From: CAZMVU01 sp964569295
GTDB lineage: Bacteria > Hydrogenedentota > Hydrogenedentia > Hydrogenedentales > JAGMZX01
Direction: 5' to 3'
NCBI GenBank assembly: GCA_964569295.1
Contig: CAZMVU010000182.1
Location: 1-10,255 of the forward strand
DNA: 10,255 nucleotides
The notes under the pieces: model-generated
What the model saw: the letters and a program-made list of their open reading frames with translations, nothing else
Databases searched by the model: none
Told to the model about the DNA's origin: nothing
Made by a program: the position numbers and the translations under genes
Part shown: piece by piece, positions 7,066 through 10,255 of the stretch
How positions within the stretch are numbered: position 1 is the first letter of the stretch
Layout: each line of letters starts with the position of its first letter

Positions 7066-7090
7066 CGATCAAAGCAGAAGGAGGCGTGTC

Positions 7091-8056
7091 ATGCCGGAGC
7101 ACCGCAGGGGATTTACGCTCATCGAGTTGCTGGTGGTCATCGCCATCATCGGCATCCTCGCCGCCATTTTACTGCCCGCGTTGGCGCGGGCGCGGGAAGC
7201 CGCCCGCCGGGCAAGTTGCCAGAACAACCTCAAGCAATTCGGGCTCATCTATACGATGTATGCTTCGGAAGCGCCGGGGGGCAAGTACCCGCCTTTGCAG
7301 TTCGAGGCCTACAGCGAGCGCCGGGCGGATTTCGCCATCGGCCCCATGGTGCGTACGATCTATCCGGAGTACATGACAGATCCGGCAATCGCCCTGTGCC
7401 CTTCGGATCCGAACAGCTCGCTCGATAGCATTCGTTCGGAAGATACGGGCGAGTTCGTGTTGCATGAGAAGCCGGATGAAATCGACATGAGCTATGCGTA
7501 TCTCGGGTGGGTGCTCGACAAATGTGGCCAGGATGCGCCACAGATAACACTCGATACGTTGTTCAGCATCATCCCGCAAATGCCCAACAACCTTATCCTC
7601 GACGACCCGGACGGCGCCGGTCCCTACCAGTTCATCAGCCTGCTCACCGGCGTTATCGAGGAGATCATTTTCGCCCGGGCAGGGCTCAGCAGCGACGACA
7701 GTACGCTGGCGGCGAGCTTCCGCATTGTAGACGGTGACAAGCAGGTGGGGCCCTATGAGGGCGTGCCCATGGGCAACGGGGCCTCGGACACGATCTACCG
7801 CATGCGCGAGGGCATCGAGCGATTCCTCATCACGGACATCAACAACCCCGCGCGCAGTGCGCGGGCGCAGAGTCAGATATGGGTGATGTTCGACACCATC
7901 TCGACCAAGGTCGCGTATTTCAACCATATCCCCGGCGGCGTGAATGTCTTGTACATGGATGGTCACGTCGATTACATCCGCTACCCCGGCGCCGCACCCG
8001 CCAGCGAGGGGATGGCGCTGTTTCTGGGTACGCTGCTTGACCGCTCCCGCGGGTGA
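7091..8056 (+). CDS. Type II pseudopilin-like protein with N-terminal methylation motif and H-x-DG C-terminal domain
   Basis: A 321-residue prepilin-like protein of the large DUF1559/H-X9-DG group that is highly expanded in planctomycete-like bacteria. The N-terminus RRGFTLIELLVVIAIIGILAAILLPAL is a textbook class III leader; prepilin peptidase should cut between Gly7 and Phe8, and Glu12 is the +5 Glu. The hydrophobic helix spans about 8-30, followed by an amphipathic ARAREAARRASCQNNLKQ. The C-terminus has NHIPGGVNVLYMDGHVDYIRYP; from His279 to Asp290-Gly291 the spacing is ten residues, one more than the named H-X9-DG motif. AGGAGG lies 6 nt before the ATG. The product should be exported and membrane- or pilus-associated; a pilus, a secretion pseudopilus or a surface role are all possible. 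It is followed after 20 nt by a small anchored protein. Confidence 0.92.
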   Translation: MPEHRRGFTLIELLVVIAIIGILAAILLPALARAREAARRASCQNNLKQFGLIYTMYASEAPGGKYPPLQFEAYSERRADFAIGPMVRTIYPEYMTDPAIALCPSDPNSSLDSIRSEDTGEFVLHEKPDEIDMSYAYLGWVLDKCGQDAPQITLDTLFSIIPQMPNNLILDDPDGAGPYQFISLLTGVIEEIIFARAGLSSDDSTLAASFRIVDGDKQVGPYEGVPMGNGASDTIYRMREGIERFLITDINNPARSARAQSQIWVMFDTISTKVAYFNHIPGGVNVLYMDGHVDYIRYPGAAPASEGMALFLGTLLDRSRG

Positions 8057-8076
8057 CTATCGGAAAGGACAGCCCC

Positions 8077-8430
8077 ATGTTGGCCCGCCGCGACATGATC
8101 AAACTGGCAATAGCGCTGGCGCTCATTCTCGTGAGCGGCGTCACCATCGGCATCCGGTTCTTTCCCGGCGGCTGTGGCCCGGACGAAGAGTACCGGCGGC
8201 TTCGCGCGACGTTGAACAACCTCGACGAAATCCGCGAGCGTGGTGGCCGCGTCGAGGGGATCACGCTCGAAGAAGGGCGCGGCAATGACTCGGTGTTCCG
8301 TTACAAGGCGGAGATCCACAACGAGGACGGCCTCGCCATTGGCCGGCTGCGGGGACGCCGGGTCGAAGGCTTCGGCACGGTGAAACCCCGCATCCAGTGG
8401 TACGACGCACCCCGCGAACCGGGCGAATGA
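8077..8430 (+). CDS. Small membrane-anchored protein of unknown function
   Basis: A 117-residue protein I do not recognise. Residues 8-29 (IKLAIALALILVSGVTIGIRFF) form a single transmembrane or signal-anchor helix after a positively charged start (MLARRDMIK). A soluble part rich in Arg and Glu follows, with a likely alpha segment (EEYRRLRATLNNLDEIRERG) and then beta-rich sequence. Cys33 has no good lipobox before it. The ATG at 8077 was chosen over the in-frame GTG at 8053 because AAAGGA stands 7 nt upstream; the GTG overlaps the pseudopilin stop and would add eight residues. It lies 20 nt after the pseudopilin, so the two are probably cotranscribed and may act together at the envelope. Confidence 0.75.
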   Translation: MLARRDMIKLAIALALILVSGVTIGIRFFPGGCGPDEEYRRLRATLNNLDEIRERGGRVEGITLEEGRGNDSVFRYKAEIHNEDGLAIGRLRGRRVEGFGTVKPRIQWYDAPREPGE

Positions 8431-8454
8431 GTTCCCCGCCGCCGGTGCCGGGCA

Positions 8455-8482
8455 CGCCGTGGTCAAGCGCGCGGTCACGGCG
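8455..8482. terminator. Candidate hairpin between convergent genes
   Basis: CGCCGTG (8455-8461) and CACGGCG (8476-8482) form a perfect 7-bp stem with a 14-nt loop. GGCA and TGCC outside could extend it with a bulge. It lies in the 120-nt gap between the small anchored protein and the convergent radical SAM gene. No T tract follows on either strand, so a Rho-independent terminator is not certain. Confidence 0.35.
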
Positions 8483-8550
8483 CGGGTGCCGGTGTGCGCT
8501 GGCCCATGCCGCGGCTGTGTTCCGCCTGGCGGAAGGGGGTGTGGGTTCGG

Positions 8551-10020
8551 TTACTCAGGCGGCTCGACACCGCCCGTGGTGTTATCTTCCTCGGCGTGCG
8601 GCTTTTCTTCCGGCTGGATTGGTATGGACTTGGCCATGGACACATCGAGCCCCTGGCGCTTGACGTCGTCCTGGCCGAAAAGTGGTTCGTGGCCTTTCAG
8701 CCGTTCGTCCATCTCGAAGGTGAGATAACCGTTGAGGGAGCGGCGCACTTCACCCTCCTGCAACATGAACGCGCCGCCCATGCACTCCCGGGTGACTGCG
8801 GTGTCGGCGTTTTCGAGGCAGCAGTCGGTGTTGAGCATGACGACGAGGAGCTTCTTGGGGAACCGGCTGGTGCGAATAGCGGTGATATGGGCGAAGAACA
8901 TGCGCACCACGTGCGGCACCAGCGGCAGGCTGCGCAGGCGCAACCCGCTGGCGAGTACACGAAACAGGCCGAACCCCCGGCGCAAACGTCCCTTATGCGC
9001 GATGCGCTCCCACCGGGTCATCGCACGATCGATGCGGCCCATGTTCAGGTAGTCCGTGATCGGGCGCATGCGGTCGCGCGCGCGTACGAAAAGCATCAAC
9101 TGCGCGTACAGGCACATGCGCGTGCCCAACAGATCCGCGACGGCCATGATGACCCGTTGGAACGTGAGGGCGTCTTCGCGCGGGCCCTCGGCGAAGTCCT
9201 TGTGCAGAATATCCATCAGTTCGTCGGGCATGATCATATCGCCGGAATCGAGGTCGCGCGCGCGGCCGATAAGCGAAAGCCCGGCCACGGCGATGCTGTG
9301 TACGAAGGCACGGCTGTGCGCGTATTCCACGGCCTTGCGTATCATTTCCGTGTTCTTATTGCGGAAGATGATGGGGGCCAACGTGGTGGGAATTCCATGG
9401 CGCTCCAGGTTTCTCAACGCTTGCAGTTTCGGCTCGTGGAAGCGGTTCCCTGCGGATTCAGGCGCCACATCGTCATCGAGGGCCGCGATGGACAGGCGTA
9501 TCTCATCGGGCTCCAAGGCCGCTACCTGCTGGAAGAATGTCTCCTCCGCCAGCCGGATGCCGTTCGTGCACAGGCGCACCGCGAACCCCTGCTCTTGCGC
9601 TTCGCGCATGAACTCGAGAATCTGCGGGTGGTTCGTGGGCTCACCGCCGGCCATGGTGAGCTTGGCCTTGCCGGCTTTGCGCAACATCTGCCGGAAATCA
9701 TCCATCGACATGTTGTCAAAGAGGGGGTATTCTAGGCGGAATACGCAGTATTCGCATTGCGAGTCGCAGGTGCGCGTGATAAACGCCCAATAGCTCGTGA
9801 CTTCCTTGGTGTTACCAGGCCGTTGCTGCAGCAGTATGTACTGGTGGTCGAACTTCGCATACGCGGCGCCGTGGTTCGACTGCAACAGCCGGTAGGCGCC
9901 ATGTACCGGGCATGTCCGCTCGAGGTACACCTTGTCCGCCTCTTCATCCAGCACAACCCGTCCTGGCAGGGGTTGTGCGCATTCGGGACACATGGTGGTG
10001 GTGGTTCGTAAAACTTTCAT
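8551..10020 (-). CDS. Radical SAM protein with N-terminal CxxC...CxxH metal motif, Mj0619/tetraether-synthase-like
   Basis: A 489-residue radical SAM enzyme. The [4Fe-4S] motif is CDSQCEYC (Cys85, Cys89, Cys92; CxxxCxxC), followed by the SAM-binding GGEPTNHP (125-132). The N-terminus has CPEC (11-14) and CPVHG (37-41), a zinc- or rubredoxin-like site with VYLERTCPVHG spacing typical of Mj0619-like enzymes, the group containing archaeal pterin-methylating enzymes and tetraether lipid synthase. A C-terminal cluster of cysteines (Cys400, Cys401, Cys413) could bind a further metal centre. Residues 345-385 are basic and hydrophobic and may contact membrane. The ATG at 10020 is preferred, with AGGAT 7 nt upstream, although the frame stays open to 10227 without motifs. 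Reaction and substrate are unknown. It is alone on this strand and converges on the pilin operon. Confidence 0.88.
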   Translation of the reverse strand: MKVLRTTTTMCPECAQPLPGRVVLDEEADKVYLERTCPVHGAYRLLQSNHGAAYAKFDHQYILLQQRPGNTKEVTSYWAFITRTCDSQCEYCVFRLEYPLFDNMSMDDFRQMLRKAGKAKLTMAGGEPTNHPQILEFMREAQEQGFAVRLCTNGIRLAEETFFQQVAALEPDEIRLSIAALDDDVAPESAGNRFHEPKLQALRNLERHGIPTTLAPIIFRNKNTEMIRKAVEYAHSRAFVHSIAVAGLSLIGRARDLDSGDMIMPDELMDILHKDFAEGPREDALTFQRVIMAVADLLGTRMCLYAQLMLFVRARDRMRPITDYLNMGRIDRAMTRWERIAHKGRLRRGFGLFRVLASGLRLRSLPLVPHVVRMFFAHITAIRTSRFPKKLLVVMLNTDCCLENADTAVTRECMGGAFMLQEGEVRRSLNGYLTFEMDERLKGHEPLFGQDDVKRQGLDVSMAKSIPIQPEEKPHAEEDNTTGGVEPPE

Positions 10021-10122
10021 GTGGGTTATCCTGTTGACGTTTCCGCTGTGGCCTGCTGCTACCCAACGAAAACCGCTTGCGAAAAGCGCCGCCGCATCGA
10101 ATAGCGGACAAAACGCCACGCC

Positions 10123-10156
10123 ATTATAGGATGACACGAATTCATACGCCGTGTCA
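10123..10156 (-). promoter_or_regulatory. Candidate -10 and operator-like dyad upstream of the radical SAM gene
   Basis: On the minus strand a perfect TATAAT lies at 10123-10128, about 95 nt before the start codon. No TTGACA-like -35 is seen at 16-18 nt. Instead a perfect dyad TGACACG-N11-CGTGTCA (10132-10156) covers the place where the -35 would be, a position suiting an activator or repressor. Which regulator binds, if any, is unknown. Confidence 0.45.
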
Positions 10157-10255
10157 GAATAACGGCGTCGGGTCTCGGGGGGCGGAAATGGGCATGCCGC
10201 CGGCAGGGCAATCGCATTAAAATTCACATCTGGAGCAGGATCTCTTTGAGATAGC

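Larger units (their letters stand above)
6732..7090. other. 359-bp intergenic region between GH31 and pseudopilin genes
   Basis: It holds the second copy of the 51-bp dispersed element (6803-6853), an AT-rich block at 7045-7065 and the pseudopilin ribosome binding site (AGGAGG, 6 nt before 7091). A 59-codon open frame at 6872-7051 has no ribosome binding site and no recognisable product. I found no clear Rho-independent terminator for the GH31 gene and no convincing -35/-10 pair for the pseudopilin. Confidence 0.7.

Noticed and set aside
8494..9735. A 413-codon open frame on the plus strand opposite the radical SAM gene
   Set aside because: It has no recognisable motif and lies fully antisense to a gene with clear radical SAM motifs; long antisense frames are common at this GC content.
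10240..10252. Small hairpin ATCTC-TTT-GAGAT at the window end
   Set aside because: A 5-bp stem with a 3-nt loop at the edge; there is no context to judge it.

Overview
The window looks like a GC-rich bacterial chromosome from an uncultured lineage of the Planctomycetes/Lentisphaerae/Hydrogenedentes kind. That placement is an inference. It rests on a large type II pseudopilin with the C-terminal 'H-x-DG' processing-associated motif, a membrane-anchored GH31 glycosidase, very high GC, and a long low-complexity YidC and Jag. Two runs of exactly 100 N (1136-1235 and 3441-3540) mark a scaffolded draft assembly. Both fall inside 15-bp tandem repeats in coding sequence.

Left half, minus strand: the classical operon rpmH (L34) - rnpA (RNase P protein) - yidD - yidC (membrane insertase) - jag/khpB (KH-R3H RNA-binding protein), transcribed from about 4811 down to 77. 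A good sigma70-type promoter (TTGACA, 18-nt spacer, TAGCAT) lies at 4818-4847. rpmH and rnpA both start with GTG, and rnpA and yidD overlap by 8 nt. The operon joins translation (L34), tRNA 5' maturation (RnpA) and membrane protein insertion (YidD, YidC) with an RNA-binding partner (Jag). YidC and Jag each carry a pentapeptide tandem repeat (TPAED and TRQKD) whose copy number is hidden by the gaps. The 100-N spacers break both reading frames, but phase arithmetic shows both genes close cleanly in frame if the true gaps are 5+15k and 9+15k nt.

Right half: a divergent, membrane-anchored GH31 family glycosidase (4953-6731), then a 359-bp spacer, a pseudopilin (7091-8056) and a small anchored protein of unknown function (8077-8430), both plus strand. 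A convergent radical SAM enzyme follows (minus strand, 8551-10020). It has an N-terminal CxxC...CxxH metal-binding motif reminiscent of the Mj0619/tetraether-synthase type, and its upstream region holds a perfect TATAAT and a dyad.

The most unusual non-coding signal is a 51-bp dispersed element present twice, in opposite orientation: 3-53 and 6803-6853. The two copies are identical over 26 + 17 nt and differ mainly in an 8-nt centre that sits in the loop of a conserved hairpin. Each copy lies downstream of a stop codon (jag, GH31) in the sense orientation of that gene. No CRISPR, tRNA, rRNA, transposase gene or defence system is visible.
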